From assembly GCA_001604435.1 (NCBI GenBank), contig LVBO01000080.1, forward strand, positions 1 to 11,733: 11,733 nucleotides of DNA, read 5' to 3'. Source of the stretch: Synergistales bacterium Syner_01. Lineage in GTDB: Bacteria; Synergistota; Synergistia; Synergistales; Aminobacteriaceae. The notes beneath the pieces were generated by a model. The model was not told the origin of the DNA, searched no databases, and was given only the letters and a program-made list of their open reading frames with translations. The translations under genes were made by a program, and so were the position numbers. This document shows positions 1 to 6,710 of this stretch, one piece after another; positions within the stretch are counted from its first letter, which is position 1; each line of letters begins with the position of its first letter.

Positions 1-347
1 GAATGAATCTCGTCTGCAAGGAGTACTGCGCATGCAAGGGAGACGGGAAGGGCGTTCTCGTCCTGAGCGAATTCGCCGGCGCGGCAATCCAGCTCGCCAA
101 GGGGGCGCTGCTTGTGAATCCGTACGATGTGGACGCCGTCGCGGGGGCGATCGCCGAAGGCTTTACGATGGACGACCATGAAAAAAAGCGGCGGATGCGC
201 CTTCTTCGGAAATCGATCGCGCGGCACGACGTTTTCCGCTGGGTGGATGACTTCCTGCGCGCTTCCGTGGGCAAAAAGCTCGCCGAATTTCCGGAGGAGG
301 AGATTCCTCCGCTCTGGCCCGGGCTCCGGCCCGATGGCGAGAAGTAG
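1..347 (+). CDS. otsA: Trehalose-6-phosphate synthase-like glycosyltransferase (GT20), 3' part only
   Basis: This is the C-terminal 114 or so residues of a gene whose start lies before the window; the reading frame runs in from base 1, and the ATG at base 3 is an internal Met. The segment MNLVxKEY followed by GVLVLSEFAGAA and LLVNPYDVDAVAGAI is the hallmark end of GT20 retaining glycosyltransferases. In OtsA this region binds the nucleotide-sugar donor. The enzyme would transfer glucose from UDP- or ADP-glucose to glucose-6-phosphate in the cytosol, making trehalose-6-phosphate, a compatible-solute precursor. A charged helical tail follows and the gene ends at TAG. Three cysteines (residues 5, 9 and 11 of the visible part) replace the usual small residues in the KEY segment, which is unusual. 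Glucosylglycerol-phosphate synthase is a close relative and cannot be excluded from this fragment. The following terminator suggests the gene belongs to a separate transcript from recJ. Confidence 0.85.
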   Translation, partial: MNLVCKEYCACKGDGKGVLVLSEFAGAAIQLAKGALLVNPYDVDAVAGAIAEGFTMDDHEKKRRMRLLRKSIARHDVFRWVDDFLRASVGKKLAEFPEEEIPPLWPGLRPDGEK

Positions 348-360
348 ATTCTTTCGGGAG

Positions 361-389
361 TTTACTTCTCCATCCTCACCGACTACAAT
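361..389 (+). promoter_or_regulatory. Candidate sigma70-type promoter upstream of recJ
   Basis: TTTACT at 361-366 (4 of 6 matches to TTGACA) and TACAAT at 384-389 (5 of 6 to TATAAT) are separated by exactly 17 nt. This lies in the most A/T-rich part of the only real intergenic region, just after the otsA-like stop. Transcription would start near 395-398. If used, it would serve the recJ-rel-dtd run, and the terminator hairpin at 411-451 would fall within the first 60 nt of the RNA. This is a pattern match only. Confidence 0.45.
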
Positions 390-410
390 AAACAAAAGAA
401 GAGAAATGAA

Positions 411-451
411 GCGGAGCTGCAAGGCACTTCGAGAGCAGGCTCCGCATTTTT
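411..451 (+). terminator. Rho-independent terminator (or attenuator) after the otsA-like gene
   Basis: The left arm GCGGAGCTGC (411-420) pairs with GCAGGCTCCGC (435-445) over ten base pairs with a single bulged G. The loop is 14 nt, and a run of five T (447-451) follows one base after the stem. This is a good intrinsic terminator for the otsA-like transcript. The promoter-like pair lies directly upstream, and AGCTCCGC at 470-477 could pair with the left arm instead. The same element might therefore act as a conditional terminator for the downstream operon. Confidence 0.7.
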
Positions 452-488
452 CCGCGGAACGCTCCCTTGAGCTCCGCCCCTGAATTCG

Positions 489-532
489 GGCGCCTAAACT
501 CGGCGAGCAGGCGGAGGAGGCGCCGAGGCGCG
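489..532 (+). other. G+C-rich leader hairpin with competing pairings
   Basis: CTCGGCG (499-505) is perfectly complementary to CGCCGAG (521-527). GGCGCCT (489-495) is complementary to AGGCGCC (518-524), and its first bases can also pair with the AGGCGC at 526-531. These pairings share bases, so at least two exclusive folds are possible. No T-run follows, so it is not an intrinsic terminator. It lies 35 nt before the recJ ATG in the presumed leader. No known riboswitch class is recognised. Confidence 0.4.
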
Positions 533-566
533 TCTTCCGTTCAATCGCATGGTGAAACGAGGATAA

Positions 567-2393
567 ATGTATGAAGTGTTTTCAGTCGACAAGAAGATGT
601 TCGTACGACAGCCGCGCCGGAAACTGCGCACGGCGCGGACACGACAGTGCGGAGCGGAAAGGGAACGGAGTCCTGTGACGGCGCTCTGTCGTTCCGCTTC
701 GCTTCGTCTTTTTCAGCCGGACTCCTCGACGTTGGAGCTTGCGGACAGAATAGGGTGTTCGCTGCTGACGGCGGCCGTCCTCAAGAGCCGGACCCTGTCC
801 GCCGGGGATGAGCGAGAGCCCTCGCTTTCGGACCGTTCCGGAATGGAGGATGCGCGGGAGAGCCTGTTTCTTGATTCAAAGATTCCCTTCGAGGATCTTA
901 TCGAGGACCTGTCTCTTGGAGAGAACGCCGCGGAAGCCGCCGACCGATGGCGGAACCTCCGAACGCTCGGCAGGGTGCTGGTGTACGGCGATTACGACGC
1001 TGACGGCGTGTCGTCGGCCGCGCTCGCCCTGGAGCTCTGCCGGGGAAAGGCCGAACGTGCGCGTTTTTTCATTCCCCATCGCCACCAACAGGGGTACGGG
1101 CTTCACGAGTCGGTGCTCGACCGGCTTCTCGACATCGGCTGGGATACGCTCGTCGTCGTGGACTGCGGTACGAAGGACGGAGAAATTCTGGAGAAGGTCG
1201 CGCGTTCGGGCGTCGATGTCTTCGTCTTCGACCATCACCTTCCCGAAGAAGGCGCTCCCCTTCACGGCGCGGTGGTGAATCCGCATACGTTCGCGCCCCG
1301 GTCGGCGCCGGGGGAGAACGAGGCCGGCAGGGCGCTGTGCGCGACGGGAGTCCTCTGGGCGTGGGCCTGGAAGTACTCGCTTCTTCCGCGGAAGCGTCTC
1401 GCGTCGATGATGGATCTCGTCGCGCTCGCCACGATAGCCGACTGCATGCCGTTGACGCCGCTCAACAGGGCGCTTGTTCGCCGCGGTATGGACATTCTCT
1501 CGACAACGCCGCGCAAGGGCCTCGCACGCCTCTTTTCAAGGCTCGGTATCGCGCGCCCGGGTAGCGCGCTGACGGAGGAGACCCTTTCGATGAAGGTGAT
1601 TCCCTGCATCAACGCCGCCGGGAGGATGGACTTCGCCGACACGGCGGTGAACGTGCTCCTCGGTTCCCCGAACGTCGATGAATCGGTGGAAACGCTGATA
1701 TCGCTGAACAGGAAACGTCAATCGCTTTCGCTGAAGATATCGCAGGAGGCGGAGCTGGTGCTCTCCGGAGGCGCGAACGTCATTCTCGGGGAGTCCTGGC
1801 CTGTCGGAGTGCTCAGCGGCGTCGCCAGCAGGATATGCGGCAATACCGGAGCTCCCGTGGCGCTTGCGGCCCCTGTGAACGGCGGCATACGGGGCACGCT
1901 CCGGGTTCCCGAGGGCGCGGACGCGGTCGGCGTGCTCTCCGCGCTCTCGTCGAAACTTGATGCGTGGGGAGGACACAAGTACGCCGCTGGGTTTTCCGTC
2001 TCCCGGGAGAACTGGGATTCGGTCCGCCGCGACCTCCAGCGGGCGCTTTCCTCGATGAAGGTCGAGGAGACGTCCGTGACGGCGATCGCGATGGCGCCCG
2101 AGGAGATATCCATTGAATCATGGAAGGAAGCGTGCAGGCTCGGCCCCTTCGGCAACGGCAACCCGCCCCCGATGTTTTTCCTCGCCCGCAAGGGAAGGGA
2201 GCGAATGCTGCCTCTCGGCAAGGACGGCAAGCATATCCAGATCGACGCGGGAGGAATCCGTCTTCTCGCCTTTCACGGGGAGAACGAACGGGAGGCGCTC
2301 GCCGGGGCGGACGGATGGGTGTACCGCCCCCGGATCGACTGCTGGCGCGGCGAGGAACGTCTGCAATACATCGTCGACTACGCAGTCGTATAA
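567..2393 (+). CDS. recJ: Single-stranded-DNA-specific 5'-3' exonuclease RecJ
   Basis: RecJ degrades single-stranded DNA from the 5' end during recombinational repair, mismatch repair and fork processing, using Mn or Mg ions. The DHH phosphoesterase core is intact. YGDYDADG has metal-binding Asp at 142, 144 and 146, VDCG has Asp199, the DHH triad is 222-224, and ATIADCMPL has Asp292. The DHHA1 motif GGHKYAAGF (468-476) follows, then a C-terminal OB-like region, giving 608 residues against roughly 550-580 for typical RecJ. The first 36 or so residues are rich in Arg and Lys and do not resemble the family. Recognisable N-terminal sequence begins near residue 55. The ATG at 567 has an ACGAGG four bases upstream, while an in-frame GTG at 675 has ACGGAG at the same spacing and would give 572 residues, closer to the norm. 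It is first in the unidirectional run, with rel 58 nt downstream. Confidence 0.93.
   Translation: MYEVFSVDKKMFVRQPRRKLRTARTRQCGAERERSPVTALCRSASLRLFQPDSSTLELADRIGCSLLTAAVLKSRTLSAGDEREPSLSDRSGMEDARESLFLDSKIPFEDLIEDLSLGENAAEAADRWRNLRTLGRVLVYGDYDADGVSSAALALELCRGKAERARFFIPHRHQQGYGLHESVLDRLLDIGWDTLVVVDCGTKDGEILEKVARSGVDVFVFDHHLPEEGAPLHGAVVNPHTFAPRSAPGENEAGRALCATGVLWAWAWKYSLLPRKRLASMMDLVALATIADCMPLTPLNRALVRRGMDILSTTPRKGLARLFSRLGIARPGSALTEETLSMKVIPCINAAGRMDFADTAVNVLLGSPNVDESVETLISLNRKRQSLSLKISQEAELVLSGGANVILGESWPVGVLSGVASRICGNTGAPVALAAPVNGGIRGTLRVPEGADAVGVLSALSSKLDAWGGHKYAAGFSVSRENWDSVRRDLQRALSSMKVEETSVTAIAMAPEEISIESWKEACRLGPFGNGNPPPMFFLARKGRERMLPLGKDGKHIQIDAGGIRLLAFHGENEREALAGADGWVYRPRIDCWRGEERLQYIVDYAVV
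612..638 (+). other. Perfect 8-bp G+C hairpin at the 5' end of recJ
   Basis: CCGCGCCG (612-619) and CGGCGCGG (631-638) form a perfect inverted repeat around an 11-nt loop. It falls in the part of recJ that does not look like RecJ protein. If the true start is GTG 675, this is leader RNA rather than coding sequence. No T-run follows it. Confidence 0.4.
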
Positions 2394-2451
2394 TGACGCG
2401 CACCCGGAACTTTTCCGAGCGATCGGTTCCAGATGACGAGCGGAGGGAAAA

Positions 2452-4827
2452 ATGGACCCCAGTAAACTGACCGAGAATATTCTGGAAAGCCGGACGCATC
2501 CCGAACGTGCGGGAGCGGCGTCCGACCAAGGCCCCTCGGCCGAGAGCGGCGAGGGGTTCTCTTCGCGTGCCGGGGGAACGGCGGAGCTTGACAGAAAGAG
2601 CTCGGGAAAGCTGAGGGACAGCTACATCGGCCGGATTCCGGAGGAAGAGAGGGCCATATCGGTCAAGTTCGCATGGCACGAGCTTTGGTCGAAAGTGATC
2701 TCCTATCTTTCCAGGGAAGAGCTGATGCAGCTCGGCGAAGCGCTCGTAATGGCGGGCGCCGCCCACAAGGAGCAGCGCCGCTCCACCGGCGACCCGTACA
2801 TTGTCCATACGATCAACGTCGCCTCCATCCTTGCGGATATGCAGCTCGACAGCGTCACGCTGATGGCCGCCCTCCTTCACGACGTTCTGGAAGATACCGA
2901 TATCACCATGGAGAAGCTGACAAGCGCTTTCGGCGCTCCGGTGGCGATTCTTGTCGACGGGGTGACGAAGCTCGGCAAGCTCCCTTTCAAGTCGTTCGAG
3001 GACTACCAGGCGGAAAACCTGCGGAAGATGTTCGTCGTGATGGCCAAGGATATCCGCGTGGTGCTCATCAAGCTTGCGGATCGTCTCCACAATATGCGCA
3101 CCCTGGGGGCCCTCCGGAAGGACAAGCAGCAGCGCATCGCGCGCGAGACGCTCGAGATCTACGCGCCGCTTGCGCACCGTCTCGGGATCTACCAGGTGAA
3201 GCGCGGGCTCGAGGATCTCGCGTTCAAGTACGCCGATCCGGAGATGTACTATGAAATACGACGCCGCGTCCGGAAAAAGCTCCCCGAACGGGAGACCGTG
3301 GTCAAGAAAGCGCTCGAAGTGCTGACCGCCCGGCTTGAAGAGGAGGGAATCCGCTGCAAGGTGAAGGGGCGCGCGAAGCACTTCTACAGTATCTACGAGA
3401 AGATGAACCGGAAGAAGCTTCCCGTGGAGCAGCTCTACGATCTGCTCGCGCTCAGGGTGATGGTGGACGATATCGCCGCGTGCTACACGGTGCTGGGCAT
3501 CGTCCACACGATATGGAAGCCGATTCCGGGGCAGTTCGACGACTACATCGCCAATCCGAAGTCGAACATGTATCAGTCGCTCCACACCACGGTGGTGGGA
3601 CCGACCGGAGAGCCGCTCGAAGTGCAGATTCGCACCTGGGATATGAACTCCCTGGCCGAGTACGGCATCGCCGCGCACTGGCGCTACAAGGAGGGAGGCG
3701 CTTCGCTCGACGACCTCGACGCGAAGCTGACGTGGATACGGCAGGCTATCGAAGCGGATCATGACGGCTCGGAGCCGTCGGAGTTTCTGGAGCGCCTGAA
3801 GGACGACGTGCTCTCTTCGGACGTCTTCGTCTTCACGCCCCAGGGAGAGGTCGTTTCGCTTCCAAGAGGATCGACGCCGCTCGACTTCGCCTTCGCCATC
3901 CATACTCAGGTGGGGACGCGATGCGTCGGCGCGATGGTGAACAACCGCATCGTCGCGATGGGGTACGAACTGCAGAACGGGGATATCGTCAAGATCATCA
4001 CGTCGCCCCAGGGCGCCCCTTCGAGGGACTGGCTCAAGATCGCCCGGAGCAGCAAGGCAAGGAGCAAGATACGCGCCTACTTCCGCGCTCTTGAAAAGAC
4101 GGAGCGTCTGGAGAAGATGCAGCGAGGACGGGATCTGCTCGAACGCGAAGTCAAGCGGAGAGGGACTCCCGAGTTCGAAGAGTTCGACGAGCTGCTCCCT
4201 CTGCTCAACAAGATCGCCAGGGACACGGCCTATTCGAACGGGGAAGAGCTGCTCGCCGCGATAGGCGGAGGCCATCAGAGCGTCTCGCTGGTGGCGCAGC
4301 GCCTCGCCGGAAAGACACAGCCTCAGCAGGCGCCGGTACAACCACTTCCAACCGAGCCGGAGAAGCACACCTCGTTTTCCGGGAAGAAGGGCGATTCGGA
4401 TATCATCGTCGAGGGGGCGGACGGGGTCCAGGTCGTTCTCTCCAACTGCTGCGAGCCGGTTCCGGGAGATCCGATCATCGGATTTTCCACCCGGGCCAGG
4501 GGAATCACCGTGCACAGGTCCGACTGCGAAAACGTCAAAAATTCCCGTGAAGAACGCCGCGTCAGCGTGTCGTGGGGAACGACCGGTACCCGCAGATTCT
4601 CGGCGCGACTGAAAATCGAAGCGGTGGACAGGGCCGGACTTTTCGGCGACGTCGCCCAGGCTATTACCGCCGGGGACGGAAGCATGACGGGCATCAAAGC
4701 GGGAGTCGTCGGAGGAAATCAGGCGCGGATGAAGCTGGAAGTCCGGGTCCGCGATCTTGAACACTTATACTTGATCGTTGCCAGGCTCAATGCCGTAAAG
4801 GGCATGATCCAGGTATCACGGGGGTGA
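2452..4827 (+). CDS. rel: RelA/SpoT-type (p)ppGpp synthetase/hydrolase
   Basis: This long RSH enzyme (791 aa) makes (p)ppGpp from ATP and GTP/GDP and degrades it, driving the stringent response. After a polar N-terminal extension of about 75 residues comes the HD hydrolase domain. It keeps Arg109/Arg110, His119, HDxxED (143-148) and Asp210 of KLADRLHN, so hydrolysis should be active. The synthetase domain shows GRAKHFYSIY (306-315), the YQSLH motif (374-378) and EVQIRT (390-395) with Glu403. A TGS domain spans about 457-518. The Cys-rich zinc-finger-like region has Cys666, Cys667, His688 and Cys692, and a C-terminal ACT domain covers about 715-790. The loop usually RxKD in bifunctional enzymes reads QFDD (361-364). 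A strong GGAGGG lies four bases before the ATG. The dtd gene begins 7 nt after the stop, as in many Firmicutes. Confidence 0.96.
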   Translation: MDPSKLTENILESRTHPERAGAASDQGPSAESGEGFSSRAGGTAELDRKSSGKLRDSYIGRIPEEERAISVKFAWHELWSKVISYLSREELMQLGEALVMAGAAHKEQRRSTGDPYIVHTINVASILADMQLDSVTLMAALLHDVLEDTDITMEKLTSAFGAPVAILVDGVTKLGKLPFKSFEDYQAENLRKMFVVMAKDIRVVLIKLADRLHNMRTLGALRKDKQQRIARETLEIYAPLAHRLGIYQVKRGLEDLAFKYADPEMYYEIRRRVRKKLPERETVVKKALEVLTARLEEEGIRCKVKGRAKHFYSIYEKMNRKKLPVEQLYDLLALRVMVDDIAACYTVLGIVHTIWKPIPGQFDDYIANPKSNMYQSLHTTVVGPTGEPLEVQIRTWDMNSLAEYGIAAHWRYKEGGASLDDLDAKLTWIRQAIEADHDGSEPSEFLERLKDDVLSSDVFVFTPQGEVVSLPRGSTPLDFAFAIHTQVGTRCVGAMVNNRIVAMGYELQNGDIVKIITSPQGAPSRDWLKIARSSKARSKIRAYFRALEKTERLEKMQRGRDLLEREVKRRGTPEFEEFDELLPLLNKIARDTAYSNGEELLAAIGGGHQSVSLVAQRLAGKTQPQQAPVQPLPTEPEKHTSFSGKKGDSDIIVEGADGVQVVLSNCCEPVPGDPIIGFSTRARGITVHRSDCENVKNSREERRVSVSWGTTGTRRFSARLKIEAVDRAGLFGDVAQAITAGDGSMTGIKAGVVGGNQARMKLEVRVRDLEHLYLIVARLNAVKGMIQVSRG

Positions 4828-4834
4828 CGCTGTC

Positions 4835-5272
4835 ATGAGGGCTGTTGTGCAAAGAGTCTCTTCCGCACGCGTTTCCGTGGAAGGGGAAACGAAAGGGGCC
4901 ATCGGAAAGGGGCTCTGCGTCCTGCTCGGCGTTTCGGACGAGGACGGAGAACAGGAGGCGGACTGGATGGCGGAGAAGATCGTCAACCTCCGCATCTTCG
5001 AGGATGACGAGGGAAAGATGAACAGGTCGCTGCTCGAAGTCGGGGGCGCTATGCTCGCGGTCTCCCAGTTCACGCTCTACGGGGACTGCAGGAAGGGAAG
5101 GCGTCCTTCGTTCGTCGACGCCGGAGAGCCCGGCCACGCGGACAGAATGTACGAGGAATTCAAGAGCGCGGCGGCCAGAAGGGGCGTGCGGGTGGAGAGC
5201 GGCGTTTTTCAGGCGCACATGCTCGTCGAGATCGCGAACGACGGTCCGGTGACGCTGATCATCGACCGCTGA
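4835..5272 (+). CDS. dtd: D-aminoacyl-tRNA deacylase
   Basis: Dtd hydrolyses D-amino acids (for example D-Tyr) and glycine mischarged on tRNA, releasing free tRNA and protecting translation. The 145-residue length is exactly that of the family. The start MRAVVQRVxxAxVxV is canonical. The two active-site segments are SQFTLYGD (77-84, with Thr80) and NDGPVT (135-140, with the cross-subunit Gly-Pro), both intact. The enzyme is a cytosolic homodimer. The ATG lies 7 nt after the rel stop codon, and the GGGG that can act as ribosome-binding site abuts that stop, so translation is probably coupled to rel. Confidence 0.97.
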   Translation: MRAVVQRVSSARVSVEGETKGAIGKGLCVLLGVSDEDGEQEADWMAEKIVNLRIFEDDEGKMNRSLLEVGGAMLAVSQFTLYGDCRKGRRPSFVDAGEPGHADRMYEEFKSAAARRGVRVESGVFQAHMLVEIANDGPVTLIIDR

Positions 5273-5279
5273 ATTCCGC

Positions 5280-5342
5280 GCGAAAGGCGGCGGCTCCGTT
5301 CGTCGCCTTCGCTGAACAGTCTCCCCGGGCGAGGCGCCGGGG
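5280..5342 (+). other. Tandem hairpins in the dtd - MBL hydrolase gap
   Basis: The first arm pair is GCGAAAGGCG (5280-5289) with CGCCTTCGC (5304-5312), nine pairs with one bulged A. The second is CCCCGG (5323-5328) with CCGGGG (5337-5342), extendable by two pairs across a bulge. Neither is followed by a T-run on either strand, so they are not standard intrinsic terminators. They fill most of the 100-nt gap, the widest between the ATG of rel and the end of mrdA, and could mark an RNA processing or stability site. Confidence 0.4.
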
Positions 5343-5372
5343 CGAATGCGATAAAAAAGGAAGGGATTTACG

Positions 5373-6023
5373 ATGAAGTACACACGATTTCCCCTGGGGC
5401 CTCTCTGGACGAACTCGTATCTCGTCCGGGACGCTTCGGGAGACGGCTTTCTTGTCGATCCGGCCGGCGATGCCGCGGAGATTCTCTCGTTCGCTCGCGA
5501 GCATGATGTCGTTGTCCGCGCGGTGCTCCTCACCCACGGACATCTCGACCATGTCGGCGGGGTTCCCGAACTCCTTGAGCAAGTTTCTTCCCCGGTCTAT
5601 ATCGGCGCGGGGGACGCGGAGATGCTTCGCTCGCCCGACCTGAACGCGGCGGAGTGGATGGGGTATGATTTCAAGGGAATCAGGAACTTTTTCACCCTGA
5701 GGGACGGTGAAAAACTCACCGTCGGCGCCATGACGATCTCCGTCCTGGAGACCCCCGGACATACCCCCGGATGTGTCTGTTACCTTGTGTCGGAGTCCTC
5801 GGATACCGGGGAGGACACGCTCCTGCTTTCGGGAGACACGCTTTTCGCACGCAGCGTCGGGCGGACGGACCTTCCCGGAGGAAACGGCGAAAGACTGCGC
5901 GAATCGCTGATTCGCCTGGCCTCGCTTCCGGATACACTCCGTGTGCTGCCCGGCCACGGTCCCGAAACCAGCATCGGAGCGGAACGCATCCACAACCCGT
6001 TCTGGCCGGAGGACAAGGCGTGA
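5373..6023 (+). CDS. Metallo-beta-lactamase-fold hydrolase (glyoxalase II-like)
   Basis: This 216-residue single-domain MBL-fold protein resembles the small YcbL/GloB-like hydrolases. The metal ligands are all visible: the HxHxDH motif THGHLDH (His55, His57, Asp59, His60), His130 in TPGHTPG, Asp155 in GDTLF and His195 in PGHG. It should bind two metal ions and hydrolyse a thioester or similar ester; the substrate cannot be read from sequence. There is no signal peptide, so it is likely cytosolic. The ATG is preceded by AAGGAAGGG with seven bases spacing. A hydrolase of this kind follows dtd in many Firmicute-type rel-dtd loci. The last codon region contains the ribosome-binding site and start of radC (4-nt GTGA overlap). 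Confidence 0.9.
   Translation: MKYTRFPLGPLWTNSYLVRDASGDGFLVDPAGDAAEILSFAREHDVVVRAVLLTHGHLDHVGGVPELLEQVSSPVYIGAGDAEMLRSPDLNAAEWMGYDFKGIRNFFTLRDGEKLTVGAMTISVLETPGHTPGCVCYLVSESSDTGEDTLLLSGDTLFARSVGRTDLPGGNGERLRESLIRLASLPDTLRVLPGHGPETSIGAERIHNPFWPEDKA
6008..6013 (+). promoter_or_regulatory. Ribosome-binding site deciding the radC start
   Basis: GGAGGA inside the end of the MBL gene lies six bases before GTG 6020. It picks this GTG over upstream in-frame starts, which would overlap the MBL gene by up to 250 bases and add residues with no RadC similarity. Confidence 0.7.
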
Positions 6024-6691
6024 AGCTGGCTTTGCTGCCCCGCGAAGAGATGCCGCGGGAGCGGCTTCGGCTTCGCGGCGCCTCGTCTCTTTCCGTCCCG
6101 GAGCTGCTCGCCGTGCTGCTTCGAACCGGGAGCAAGGGCAAGGATGTCCTTGAGCTCGCCGCGGAGGTGCTCAACGAGTTCGGAGGCGCAAAAGGGCTGG
6201 CGCGGGCCACCGAGGAAGAGATGCTCGGTTTTCCCGGACTCGGCGACGCGAAGGCTTGCGTGCTCCTTGCCGCCCTGGAGCTTGGAAAGCGCCTCGAAGC
6301 GTCGAGGAGAGAAGTCCAGGAGGGCGAGGATTGGCGGCGGAGCGTCGACGAAATAGCCGGAGAGCTGGCTTTCGAGGAGAGAGAGTACATTTTCGCCATC
6401 CACGTCCGGAACAACGGATCCGTGATTCATGTGGACAGGATTTCCTTCGGGGGAGCCGAGGGCGCCTATCTTGATGTAAAATATCTGTTACGGAGAGCTG
6501 TCCGGATGGATTCGTACGGCCTGGTGCTCGTGCACAACCATCCCGACGGTTCGTTGCAGCCGAGCCGCGAAGACCGTCTGCTGACGGATTTTGTGTCGCG
6601 GAGGACGAGGATCCTGGATATACGGCTTTTAGGACATTTTGTCGTGGCCAATGGTGAGAGCCGTGGTATCGCTCTCCCCGGAGAGCCTTAG
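6020..6691 (+). CDS. radC: RadC-family (JAB/MPN-domain) protein, divergent C-terminus
   Basis: Starting at the GTG that overlaps the previous stop, the protein is 223 residues, the usual RadC length. The N-terminal part has PRERLRLRGASSLSVPELLA and LLRTGSKGKDVLELA, which are family signatures. A helix-hairpin-helix GFPGLGDAKA (70-79) follows. The C-terminal MPN domain has an intact JAMM metal motif, HNHPDGS...PSREDD-like: His172, His174, Ser182 and Asp185. Two usual landmarks are changed. The segment before the JAMM lacks the HPREV sequence, and the later conserved Asp-His reads Gly205-His206. The biochemical role of RadC is unsettled; the old repair assignment is doubtful. RadC next to mreB is a classic neighbourhood in Firmicutes and relatives, of unknown meaning. 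Confidence 0.92.
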   Translation: MKLALLPREEMPRERLRLRGASSLSVPELLAVLLRTGSKGKDVLELAAEVLNEFGGAKGLARATEEEMLGFPGLGDAKACVLLAALELGKRLEASRREVQEGEDWRRSVDEIAGELAFEEREYIFAIHVRNNGSVIHVDRISFGGAEGAYLDVKYLLRRAVRMDSYGLVLVHNHPDGSLQPSREDRLLTDFVSRRTRILDIRLLGHFVVANGESRGIALPGEP

Positions 6692-6710
6692 AAAGCGGGG
6701 ACTGAAGCAG

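Noticed and set aside
406..483. 25-codon ORF as a confirmed leader-peptide gene
   Set aside because: Ribosome-binding site is weak and there is no diagnostic codon run; kept only as part of the attenuator hypothesis, not listed as a gene.
1813..4764. A 983-codon open frame on the - strand opposite recJ and rel
   Set aside because: It lies opposite two clearly real genes; long antisense open frames are expected where G+C-rich codon bias suppresses stop codons. Its protein is rich in Arg/His/Pro with no recognisable domain.
5347..5355. Extended -10-like TGCGATAAA before the MBL gene
   Set aside because: No -35-like hexamer at suitable spacing and only a partial -10 match; too weak to call a promoter.
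5771..6019. N-terminal extension of radC inside the MBL gene
   Set aside because: The added 83 residues do not resemble RadC and overlap a real gene; GTG 6020 has a good ribosome-binding site and gives the normal family length.
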